Source: JBLIOB01 sp047639575
GTDB lineage: Bacteria > Bacteroidota > Bacteroidia > Flavobacteriales_D > Parvicellaceae
DNA: 5,711 bases
NCBI GenBank assembly: GCA_047639575.1
Contig: JBLIOB010000277.1
Location: 1 to 5,711 of the forward strand
Direction: 5' to 3'
The notes under the pieces are model-generated. The model made no database searches and had not been told where the DNA came from. It saw only the letters and a program-made list of their open reading frames with translations. The translations under genes and the position numbers were made by a program. Position 1 is the first letter of the stretch. Each line of letters starts with the position of its first letter. Positions 1 through 5,711 of the stretch are shown one piece after another.

Positions 1-385
1 CCCCATCGCTACTTTTTACAACTTCCACGCTGCCGGCAGAACCAGTAGTTGGATTATAATCTACGAAACACAGAAATAGATCTCCAATATGATCAAATGC
101 TAATGACGGATCAGCAGATGTGTGGCCAGCACCTATATGTGGAATTGAAATAGAGCTGCTCCAAGAATTCCCTCCATCAAAAGAAGTTTTGGTTTTAATA
201 ACTAAGTTTTGACCTAGCTGAAAGCCCATCCAAGCAACTACTAAGTGATTAGTATTACTAGGGTTGACAACCAAATAAGGCTCGCCATCGAAAACTAATC
301 CAGCAGAAATGTTTGCATTTTGACTTTGGCTAGTTAGCGTGTTGAAAATCAGTAAAACAAGCAATGTTATTTGATGAATTCTCAT
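1..385 (-). CDS. Exported Asp-box (BNR/sialidase-like) repeat protein, N-terminal part, runs off the left edge
   Basis: The reading frame is open from an ATG at 383-385 to the window edge, giving 128 codons without a stop. Residues 1-19 form a signal peptide: short basic N-terminus (MRIHQ), hydrophobic core (TLLVLLIF), then a polar TSQSQ region. Residues 68-75 read SFDGGNSW, a perfect Asp-box (S-x-D-x-G-x-[ST]-W). A second one appears to begin at residues 125-128 (SSDG, followed by another G), cut by the edge. Asp-boxes sit on the beta-propeller blades of sialidases, but also of many glycosidases, photosystem-assembly factors and adhesin-like surface proteins, so the fold is well supported and enzyme activity is not. 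No sialidase FRIP motif or arginine triad lies in the visible part. The C-terminus, including any type IX secretion tail, is outside the window. The gene appears to stand alone, with no gene immediately upstream on the same strand. Confidence 0.8.
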   Translation of the reverse strand, partial: MRIHQITLLVLLIFNTLTSQSQNANISAGLVFDGEPYLVVNPSNTNHLVVAWMGFQLGQNLVIKTKTSFDGGNSWSSSISIPHIGAGHTSADPSLAFDHIGDLFLCFVDYNPTTGSAGSVEVVKSSDG

Positions 386-491
386 CCAACTAAGTTACGA
401 AGATTAGCAATAATTGTGCGAAAGAATGAGTTCTAATTCGTGGGCCTGTTAAAATAGTTTTATAAATTCATAGGGATTTAGCTTTATTAAG
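386..491. other. Intergenic spacer between two divergent genes
   Basis: These 106 bases lie between the start of the minus-strand Asp-box gene and the first ATG of the plus-strand zinc-ribbon pseudogene, so they should hold both promoters. I see no clear TTTG/TAnnTTTG pair, hairpin or repeat in either direction. The segment is AT-rich and shows no coding character. Confidence 0.5.
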
Positions 492-868
492 ATGTTTTCA
501 ACGTACAAATATTATTGCCCTAAATGTGTTCAGATATGAATTGTTACAACCGTGTGCACTTCGATATGATGAAGAACGGAAGCCTATTTACGAAAATTAG
601 TTTAAATCCAAAGCCGGGAGATTACGATTATAAGTGTGATCCTCCAGTGGTTTTTGAAAAAGGCCAATAGCTAGATTTTCATTGTCGATCTTGCCAAGAG
701 ATTTTACAGTCTGTGGGCTTTAAGGACTTTATCGGTGTTGTGCTAAGACCTTCTATAAAAAATTGATTTTGAAGTGTTGTTTGATCGATCCTCAGGGCGG
801 CATACTACCTATGTAATGACAGAAGATATGGTTGAGAAGATGGAGACCACCCGAAAGATTTGATATAG
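492..868 (+). pseudogene. Decayed small zinc-ribbon-like protein (two CxxC motifs), several frameshifts and an internal stop
   Basis: This stretch reads as a single protein only if the frame is changed repeatedly. An ATG at 492 opens a frame containing YYCPKC that stops at 537-539. The frame starting at 536 continues with NCYNRVHFDMM and KPGDYDY up to a TAG at 668-670. After the TAG the same frame resumes sense as LDFHCRSCQEILQSVGF and then LRPSIKN, stopping at 764-766. The frame starting near 768 gives FEVLFDRSSGRHTTYVMTED. The reading then moves again near 836-842 to DGDHPKDLI, ending at TAG 866-868. The pieces join in order and have the character of real protein. Two CxxC pairs (CPKC and CRSC) suggest a bound zinc ion. 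From memory the restored product resembles a family of small, uncharacterised two-CxxC proteins of about 120 residues in Bacteroidota; I could not verify this. Function unknown. The number of lesions argues for true decay rather than one sequencing error. Confidence 0.65.
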
Positions 869-901
869 CTGGGTGCTGGTTGTTTGATGTCGAAAAATAC
901 T

Positions 902-1420
902 TTAATTAAATTTCCACTTTTTCATTTTATACTTTTTCAATCCGTTGACTTTGTGCCAAATCAATTCGTTGATTATAATTGCTATTCCAGATCCAATACT
1001 CAAGCTAGCAGTGCTAGGATTGGACGGATCAAAAACTCTTAAGCCAACTACCCAAGTTACCAATGCAGACAATGTTATTGCACCTCTCATCGGGTCCAGT
1101 TTGCGTTTGAACTTGAATTTAGACAAGTCTTTTTTTGTACAATAAAAGACCTGCGTTAACTGACTCGTTCTGTATTGATAGATGGTGTCAACGTTTACCG
1201 TACCTCGATTTAGAGTATACTTTGAATGAAACTTGAAGATGCTGTCGTTTAATTCTAGCATTTCACCGTCAAAAGAATAAATATCATTTAACACGATCGA
1301 CTTAATTCTGTTTAGATCCAGCGACTTGGTTTTATCGCCTTTAGATATCGAAGCCTGTTGCACCTGGGCGTGAGCAGTGAAAGAGCAAATTAGAAAAATA
1401 ATGATAAGATACTTGGTCAT
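902..1420 (-). CDS. Hypothetical exported/membrane protein, 172 residues
   Basis: I do not recognise a family. The ATG at 1418-1420 is followed by a clear signal peptide (MTKYLIIIFLICSFTAHAQ, likely cleaved after Ala18). Residues 20-105 are polar and beta-strand-like, with phrases such as GEMLELNDSIFKF (52-64) and VDTIYQYRTSQL (77-88). Two hydrophobic stretches follow, at about 113-128 and 139-155. They are separated by a short Asn/Pro/Ser turn (DPSNPSTAS), so a two-helix membrane hairpin is likely. The end is strongly basic (LKKYKMKKWKF). A polar N-terminal domain outside the cytoplasm anchored by a C-terminal hairpin would fit; this is inference. The gene has its own 5' gap downstream of the terminator at 1485-1523, so it is probably transcribed separately from the peptidase operon. 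No terminator is visible after its stop, and its 3' end abuts the pseudogene on the opposite strand. Confidence 0.75.
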   Translation of the reverse strand: MTKYLIIIFLICSFTAHAQVQQASISKGDKTKSLDLNRIKSIVLNDIYSFDGEMLELNDSIFKFHSKYTLNRGTVNVDTIYQYRTSQLTQVFYCTKKDLSKFKFKRKLDPMRGAITLSALVTWVVGLRVFDPSNPSTASLSIGSGIAIIINELIWHKVNGLKKYKMKKWKFN

Positions 1421-1484
1421 TAATAAGGTGTTCGAGTGCTCACAATATAGCTAAAATCAAGTTTGTCAGTCTAGAAAATGATTC

Positions 1485-1523
1485 AAAAAAAAATCCCCAT
1501 CAACAAAGTTGATGGGGATTTTT
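1485..1523 (-). terminator. Strong intrinsic terminator of the M16 peptidase operon
   Basis: A perfect 16-bp stem (1489-1504 paired with 1508-1523) closes on a three-base loop (AAA at 1505-1507). The core contains four consecutive G-C pairs. Read on the minus strand it is followed by an unbroken run of nine T (complement of 1485-1493), the classic rho-independent layout. It begins 17 bases after the stop codon of the second peptidase gene (1540-1542). On the plus strand the T run is only five bases, so any effect in that direction should be weaker. Confidence 0.92.
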
Positions 1524-1539
1524 AAGAATGTGTTTTCGA

Positions 1540-3681
1540 TTAATCTTCGTCAATTTTAAATTCCTCTTTGTCAATTTTTTCATTGACTTCAATTTTAGAA
1601 ACTTTGAAATCCATTTCCTGCTCACCAGTAACAATAAGTCTTTTGTAAGGGAATTTGATTCCAGATTCACCAGCTTCTTTATAATCACCTAGTTCGGATG
1701 AAGCAGATACTAATTCGCCATCAGGTCCTTTACTTGATGAAGTTGAGTACACTTTAAACTTATCCTTAATTGAATAATATGAATAAGACAAATCACCGTC
1801 TTTATCTTTTACTTCAACCTTATAGGTTTCAACGCCACTGATTTCTTCGATACTGATCAGCTTCATTGTGTAACCAAGCTCTGCCATTTTAATGTCTTTG
1901 TCAAGCATTGATTGCTCTTTGATCTTAGCAAGTTCATCGCCTTCCAATTTGCTTTTCCCAGTTTGCATGTTTTTCGAATACCCTTTCCCGTTATTGTACA
2001 CAGATGATTGAACAACCATTCCCATTTCCAATACTTTAATTTCAAGTTTACCCAATCCAGCCATTGCTTTGGTAGTCATTTCAACTGTGAAAGATTGGCC
2101 CATTTGCTCCATTTTAGTAGAAGCAACAACGGTTAAAGTTTTTAGTTTCTTGTACTTTTTGGCCACTTTTTTCATACTAGTCTCTCCAGTAATTGCATAT
2201 AAGTAGTCATTATATACAGTAGCTGCAGTAAGTCCTTCTGGAAGTGGTTTCTTAACTGTCTCAACAATTGGATTTGCTTGATGATCATAAAGTTCAACTT
2301 TTCCAGATTTCGCAAACTGTCCAAGCTTAGGAACGCACTCATCTTTATTTCCAACAACCAAAATAATTGCGTTTTGAGGGCGAATATACTTTTTAGCAAC
2401 CTTTGAAATGTCTTCAAGAGTTATCGCTTGAAGTCTTTCAAGGTAGGTGTCGTAGTAATCATTTGGGAGACCGTAACGAGCAATATCCAGAGCGAAACGT
2501 GCAATGGTTTGTGGTCTTTCTAATGAAAGAGCGAACGTACCATTCATGTTGTTTTTGATCAAGTCAAGTTCTGACTGCTTAACAGGCTCGGTGGAGATCG
2601 CAGTAAGTTCTTTCATGAACTCTATTACTGAACTATCCGTTACATCGTTTCTAACAGCAGCAAAAGCTGTAAATGATCCGACCAAACGTCCACTGCTTAA
2701 AGATGATCTAGCTCCATAAGTATAGGCCTTATCTTCTCTTAAGTTCTGCATCAATCTTCCTGAAAACACACCTCCACCAAGAATTGCATTGGCAACTTTA
2801 GCAGGTAATTCATCAGAATCTCCAGGTTTTAAGCTCAGCGGATAAGTTACGTTGATAACAGATTGAACTGCACCAGGCTTATTTACAAATGCTACTCTAG
2901 TATCCCAATCAGCTTTAGGCTGAGCGTACTCATGTTTTGGAACATCTCCTTTTTCCCATTTTCCAAAATATTTATTTGCCAACGCTTTAGCTCCTTCTGG
3001 AGTTACATCACCTACAATTACTAAATAGGAAATATTAGGTCTGAAGTAAGTATTATAGAATGATTTACAATCATCAATGGTAATGGCATCTATATGAGCC
3101 TTCGTTTGAAGTTCACCATAAGGATGATCAGAGCCATTTCTTAGGACTGAACCAACGTTGCCAATAATTGCATTGGGATTCGTTTTACTGCTTTTTAACG
3201 CAGACTTAGCTTGTTTCTTAAGTTTATCCAATTCTTCTTGAGGAAATGCAGGATTCAACAACATATCACTCGCTAATGCTAGTAATACATCTTGATGCTT
3301 AGTTAAACAAGAGGCAAACATACCATTTGAGAAAGTTGAAAGGTTTCCACCTACAAAATCAACTTCTTCGTCAATCTGTGCTTTCGTCATAGTAGCAGTA
3401 CCTGCACTAATCAGATTTCCGGCCATGTCCGCGTATCCAACTTTGTCTCCTTCTAATAAAGGATCCATGTCAACTGTTAATCTAAATGAAACGGTTGGCA
3501 ATTTGTGATTTTCTACTACGATCACTTTTAATCCATTATCTAACTGAAAGCTAACGGCTTTACCAATGTTTAATTTTGGAGCCGGACCTGGAACAGGTGG
3601 TGTAGTTCTATCAATGGTAACTTGAGCGCTAAGCCCAATTGCCATGGTAGTAATTAATAAAGTACTTATAATTCTTTTCAT
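1540..3681 (-). CDS. M16 family peptidase-like subunit without zinc site, with C-terminal LolA-like extension (713 residues)
   Basis: This is an exported M16 (pitrilysin/insulinase) family protein, probably the non-catalytic partner of the peptidase encoded just upstream. I chose the ATG at 3679-3681 because it directly begins a signal peptide (MKRIISTLLITTMAIGLSAQ); the in-frame TTG at 3703-3705 would only add eight polar residues. The M16 N-domain spans about residues 37-230. At the active site, GYADMAGNL stands where GxxHxxEHL is expected, so His, Glu and His are replaced by Asp85, Gly88 and Asn89. The M16 C-domain (about 235-450) keeps GGGVFSGRL and the following KAYTYG, the Arg309/Tyr320 pair that binds substrate in this family. 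About 230 residues follow (from near 482) that lack M16 character and look beta-rich. Phrases such as GMVVQSSVYNNGKGY and ISGVETYKVEVKDKDG recall LolA-like outer-membrane lipoprotein-carrier domains. It lies 31 bases after the upstream gene's stop and ends at a strong terminator. Confidence 0.9.
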   Translation of the reverse strand: MKRIISTLLITTMAIGLSAQVTIDRTTPPVPGPAPKLNIGKAVSFQLDNGLKVIVVENHKLPTVSFRLTVDMDPLLEGDKVGYADMAGNLISAGTATMTKAQIDEEVDFVGGNLSTFSNGMFASCLTKHQDVLLALASDMLLNPAFPQEELDKLKKQAKSALKSSKTNPNAIIGNVGSVLRNGSDHPYGELQTKAHIDAITIDDCKSFYNTYFRPNISYLVIVGDVTPEGAKALANKYFGKWEKGDVPKHEYAQPKADWDTRVAFVNKPGAVQSVINVTYPLSLKPGDSDELPAKVANAILGGGVFSGRLMQNLREDKAYTYGARSSLSSGRLVGSFTAFAAVRNDVTDSSVIEFMKELTAISTEPVKQSELDLIKNNMNGTFALSLERPQTIARFALDIARYGLPNDYYDTYLERLQAITLEDISKVAKKYIRPQNAIILVVGNKDECVPKLGQFAKSGKVELYDHQANPIVETVKKPLPEGLTAATVYNDYLYAITGETSMKKVAKKYKKLKTLTVVASTKMEQMGQSFTVEMTTKAMAGLGKLEIKVLEMGMVVQSSVYNNGKGYSKNMQTGKSKLEGDELAKIKEQSMLDKDIKMAELGYTMKLISIEEISGVETYKVEVKDKDGDLSYSYYSIKDKFKVYSTSSSKGPDGELVSASSELGDYKEAGESGIKFPYKRLIVTGEQEMDFKVSKIEVNEKIDKEEFKIDED

Positions 3682-3712
3682 CTTTTCTAAATTTCTTTGC
3701 GACAACTACTAG

Positions 3713-5038
3713 TTACTCGGCAGTTTCTTCTTTTGGTAAATAGTAAAGTACAACTCGGTTGTCTTTTACAAAGTATTTATTCGCTACTCTTTTAATGTCT
3801 TCTTTCGTTACTTTCAAAAATCGATCAATTTCTGTATTTGCAAGATTAGCATCTCCTAAATACATTTCATAATCTGCTAATGATTCAGCAATACCCATCA
3901 TTGATGAGTTTGAACTAACAAAATTACTTTCTATCTGATTTTTCAATTTTTCAAACTCCTTATCAGAAATAAGTTCCTCTTTTACCTTTTTAAATTCTGC
4001 ATCTATTTCAGCTTCTAGCGTTTCAGGTTTTGTTTCGTTTGCACAAATTCCGAACGATAAAGTAATTCCAGGATGCTCTAAAGCGAAAGGAAATGCTCCA
4101 ACAAACATGGCAGATTGCGTTTCATTTACACATTTCTTTTGAAGTCTAGAGCTTTCTCCTTGAGACATCAATTGAGCTAGCATACTAACGGCATAAAAAT
4201 CTTCGGTGCCATTTGCAGGCATTCTATACGCCTGGACAACTGCAGGCAACTGAATATTGTCATAAACAGTATCTCTTACTTCACCACCTAATGGAGGTTC
4301 AACAGCTGTAACAGCGGGAATGGCTTTAGATCCTTTTGGAATTTCCGCAAAATAAGCTTTGATTAATTCTTTAGTCCTTTTCTTGTCAATATCACCCGCG
4401 ATTGAAAGAATAGCATTGTTAGGAACATAGTAGTTCTTGTAAAATGCGATGTAATCTTCTTCTTTAGCTGCGTTTAAGTGTTCCATTGAACCAATTGTAG
4501 GCCATTTATAAGGATGAACTTTATACATCCTCTTCATGATCTCTCCAATAATAGAGCCATAAGGCTGATTATCAACTCTAAGTCTCTTCTCTTCCTTAAC
4601 AACATCTCTTTGTGTTTCAACACCAATAATGTCCACTCTTGCATGCATCATTCGCTCAGATTCAAGCCAAAGACCCATCTCTAACATGTTAGATGGTAAG
4701 TTTTCAAAGTAAAAAGTTCGATCGTTTGAAGTGTTCGCATTTAAAATTCCACCTGCGTTTTCTACATATTTAGCAAATTCTCCTCTTTTAATATTATCTG
4801 ACCCTTCAAATAATAAATGCTCAAAAAAGTGAGCGAATCCAGTTCTACTCGGATCTTCATTTTTAGATCCAACATGGTACATTACACTCACGGTAACGAT
4901 AGGTGAGGTATGATCTTCATGCAAAATTACGTGCAATCCGTTGCTTAAATCGTATTCTTCAAATTCTATTTTATTTTGGGCATGGCAACTTAATCCCGTA
5001 ATGAACGTCCCTAATAGTAACGCAGTTATTGATTTCAT
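3713..5038 (-). CDS. Exported M16 family zinc metallopeptidase, catalytic subunit (441 residues)
   Basis: A zinc-dependent endopeptidase of the M16 (pitrilysin/insulinase) family, acting in the periplasm or on the outer envelope. Residues 1-20 are a signal peptide ending SCHA before Gln21. The inverted zinc motif HFFEH is intact at residues 70-74, in the family context SRTGFAHFFEHLLFEG. The third zinc ligand is most likely Glu150, in RDVVKEEKR, the equivalent of the common REVVxNERR segment. The M16 N-domain covers about 28-175, and the C-domain about 183-400. In the C-domain the GESSRL loop keeps Arg298, but the usual downstream Tyr is missing (Ser309 by alignment), so the Arg/Tyr site is incomplete here and is probably supplied by the partner gene. 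Length is typical for a single-unit M16B protein. It is the first gene of a two-gene operon, divergent from the small exported protein at 5189. Known M16 enzymes cleave peptides and unfolded segments; the substrate here cannot be read from sequence. Confidence 0.93.
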   Translation of the reverse strand: MKSITALLLGTFITGLSCHAQNKIEFEEYDLSNGLHVILHEDHTSPIVTVSVMYHVGSKNEDPSRTGFAHFFEHLLFEGSDNIKRGEFAKYVENAGGILNANTSNDRTFYFENLPSNMLEMGLWLESERMMHARVDIIGVETQRDVVKEEKRLRVDNQPYGSIIGEIMKRMYKVHPYKWPTIGSMEHLNAAKEEDYIAFYKNYYVPNNAILSIAGDIDKKRTKELIKAYFAEIPKGSKAIPAVTAVEPPLGGEVRDTVYDNIQLPAVVQAYRMPANGTEDFYAVSMLAQLMSQGESSRLQKKCVNETQSAMFVGAFPFALEHPGITLSFGICANETKPETLEAEIDAEFKKVKEELISDKEFEKLKNQIESNFVSSNSSMMGIAESLADYEMYLGDANLANTEIDRFLKVTKEDIKRVANKYFVKDNRVVLYYLPKEETAE

Positions 5039-5058
5039 AAAGTTGTTTTTATTCAGTG

Positions 5059-5066
5059 TAAAATTA
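5059..5066 (-). promoter_or_regulatory. Possible -7 element for the M16 operon
   Basis: Read on the minus strand the bases are TAATTTTA, seven of eight matching the Bacteroidota -7 consensus TAnnTTTG. It sits about 20 bases before the ATG at 5038. No convincing TTTG/TTG -33 partner is found at the expected distance upstream, so this is a weak call in an AT-rich spacer. Confidence 0.25.
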
Positions 5067-5133
5067 TTCTGAAAATTCTGACGGAAGAATTTAATCGTAT
5101 TAGCGGATGAATGTAGAGTTAAATGGCAGAATA

Positions 5134-5162
5134 TTTGTATTGGCTACATTAAATTATATTTA
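5134..5162 (+). promoter_or_regulatory. Probable Bacteroidota-type promoter of the small exported protein gene
   Basis: A TTTG at 5134-5137 is followed after 17 bases by TATATTTA at 5155-5162. This fits the TTG-N17-23-TAnnTTTG pattern described for flavobacterial promoters, with one mismatch in the -7 box. The predicted transcription start near 5168-5170 leaves an A-rich leader of about 20 bases without a Shine-Dalgarno sequence. The spacing fits, but AT-rich DNA produces such matches by chance. Confidence 0.4.
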
Positions 5163-5188
5163 ATAACTTTATCAAAAAACAAACCAAA

Positions 5189-5548
5189 ATGAAAAAAGTT
5201 GTCGCACTAATAGCACTTGTATTTGCAATCGGATTTGCAAATGCTCAACAAATTACTCCAAGCGTACAGCAGAAAGTTGACGCCAAGATTTCTCAATGGG
5301 CGGATAAGCTTTCAGTAACTGGTGAACAGTTAGTTGAAATTACTGCTATCATGGTTAAGTATGAATCAATGATTGAAAATCAATTGATAGAAGGAAAAAA
5401 GAACAAGACTGAAGCTGCTGCAGTATCTGAGAAAGTAGCAAACTATAAGAAATTAATGAACTCTGAGCTAATGGCTAAACTTACAGCTGAGCAAAAGAAG
5501 ATTGTTAATTCGCATGCTAAGACAGAACAGCCTGCTGAAAGTAAATAG
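5189..5548 (+). CDS. Small exported helical protein with LTxxQ motif, Spy/CpxP-like (119 residues)
   Basis: The ATG at 5189-5191 begins a textbook signal peptide (MKKVVALIALVFAIGFANAQ, cleavage predicted after Ala19). The mature part of 100 residues is almost wholly helical and charged. Residues 41-47 (LSVTGEQ) and 98-102 (LTAEQ) resemble the LTxxQ motif of the periplasmic Spy/CpxP group, with the second a perfect match. A helical KYESMIENQLIEGKKNK segment lies between them. Spy-like proteins are ATP-independent chaperones, and in Bacteroidota many small exported proteins of this build remain uncharacterised, so the family link is tentative and chaperone activity is inference. The C-terminal tail (TEQPAESK) is polar. 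The gene is monocistronic: it has its own promoter-like region, diverges from the peptidase operon and ends in its own terminator 19 bases after the stop. Confidence 0.8.
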   Translation: MKKVVALIALVFAIGFANAQQITPSVQQKVDAKISQWADKLSVTGEQLVEITAIMVKYESMIENQLIEGKKNKTEAAAVSEKVANYKKLMNSELMAKLTAEQKKIVNSHAKTEQPAESK

Positions 5549-5567
5549 TTTTATTCACGATATTTAC

Positions 5568-5606
5568 AAAAGCCTCATTCTGAATTTTCAGGTTGAGGCT
5601 TTTTTT
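5568..5606 (+). terminator. Intrinsic terminator after the small exported protein gene
   Basis: A ten-base-pair stem (5568-5577 with 5594-5603; core AGCCTCA/TGAGGCT) carries an inner four-base-pair hairpin (CTGA 5580-5583 with TCAG 5588-5591). On the plus strand it ends in a run of seven T (5600-5606), so it terminates the gene at 5189-5548. On the minus strand the stem is followed by only four T, so it may also slow transcription from the convergent right-edge gene, whose stop codon overlaps its foot. Confidence 0.87.
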
Positions 5607-5711
5607 ATTTTTGAGATTCTGTTGAAGAAACGAATTCTAAGGAAATGATCTGATAAGTGGTTCGCCTGTTTAATTGATGGGCTTTTTCAATCTCTTCCGT
5701 ATCCTTCATAA
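5605..5711 (-). CDS. C-terminal end of a probable OmpA-family protein, runs off the right edge
   Basis: The frame is open from the window edge to a TAA at 5605-5607, giving 34 visible residues from Met at 5707-5709. That Met is probably internal, because the frame stays open to the edge. Residues 5-16 (EEIEKAHQLNRR) followed by TTYQII match the end of OmpA/Pal/MotB-type peptidoglycan-binding domains, where the last helix and strand read roughly xxHxxNRRTEFxI; the NRR motif is the hallmark. The final SLEFVSSTESQK tail goes slightly beyond the usual domain end. Bacteroidota often fuse this domain to WD40/PD40 or TPR repeats in large outer-membrane proteins, but the rest of the gene is outside the window. 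The gene is convergent with the Spy-like gene, and its stop codon touches the terminator stem at 5568-5606. Confidence 0.68.
   Translation of the reverse strand, partial: MKDTEEIEKAHQLNRRTTYQIISLEFVSSTESQK

Noticed and set aside
871..910. Continuation of the pseudogene after the TAG at 866 (LGAGCLMSK reading)
   Set aside because: The frame stays open briefly, but the restored protein already has a plausible end at 868, and the stretch could be ordinary spacer.
945..1145. Plus-strand ORF of 66 codons
   Set aside because: It lies antisense within the 172-residue signal-peptide protein, which has much better coding character; it is a shadow frame.
1421..1484. Promoter for the 172-residue protein
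   Set aside because: TATATTGT on the minus strand is a partial match to the -7 box, but no TTTG or TTG is found at a suitable distance, so no site is called.
1485..1523. CRISPR-like or mobile-element inverted repeat
   Set aside because: The perfect stem with a three-base loop and a nine-T tract just after an operon's stop codon is fully explained as an intrinsic terminator; no second copy is present.
1863..2417. Minus-strand ORFs of 60 and 81 codons in another frame
   Set aside because: They overlap the M16/LolA-like coding frame and show Lys/Leu-rich, low-complexity shadow composition.
2504..2719. Plus-strand ORF of 71 codons inside the second M16 gene
   Set aside because: It is antisense to the conserved M16 C-domain and has no start context or domain character.
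4979..5038. Possible lipoprotein signal at Cys18 of the first M16 protein
   Set aside because: The residues before the Cys are Gly-Leu-Ser, a poor lipobox, while SCHA before Gln21 is a good signal peptidase I site.

Overview
The window is AT-rich and looks like chromosomal DNA of a Bacteroidota member, probably a marine or environmental flavobacterium- or cytophaga-like organism. The grounds are the A-rich leaders without Shine-Dalgarno sites, the TAnnTTTG-like promoter elements, the exported proteins whose signal peptides end in A-Q or S-A-Q, and the tandem pair of exported M16 peptidases. No insertion sequence, phage gene, CRISPR array, tRNA or rRNA was seen.

Layout from left to right. At 1-385 (minus strand) lies the N-terminal part of an exported Asp-box (BNR, sialidase-like beta-propeller) protein whose C-terminus is outside the window. 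At 492-868 (plus strand) lies a decayed small gene for a two-CxxC zinc-ribbon-like protein, broken by about three frameshifts and an internal stop. At 902-1420 (minus) is an unrecognised exported or membrane protein of 172 residues. A very strong intrinsic terminator at 1485-1523 separates it from the main feature.

The core is a two-gene minus-strand operon. The first gene (3713-5038) encodes an exported M16 zinc peptidase with an intact HFFEH motif. The second (1540-3681) encodes an exported M16 paralogue in which every HxxEH residue is replaced but the substrate-side Arg/Tyr pair is kept, followed by a C-terminal extension of about 230 residues that resembles LolA-type lipid-binding domains. 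The two proteins together look like one heteromeric envelope peptidase: one supplies zinc, the other the Arg/Tyr half-site.

Divergent from the operon, at 5189-5548 (plus), is a small exported helical protein with an LTxxQ motif, reminiscent of Spy/CpxP-like periplasmic proteins. It ends at an intrinsic terminator (5568-5606). That terminator touches the stop codon of a convergent gene at the right edge (5605-5711, minus), of which only the last residues are visible. They carry the NRR-type tail typical of OmpA-family peptidoglycan-binding domains.

Nearly all intact genes encode envelope or exported proteins. The region looks like ordinary chromosomal housekeeping and envelope content rather than a mobile or defence island. 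I did not find a convincing undescribed system. The points most worth a second look are the zinc-ribbon pseudogene, the split M16 active site and the LolA-like fusion.
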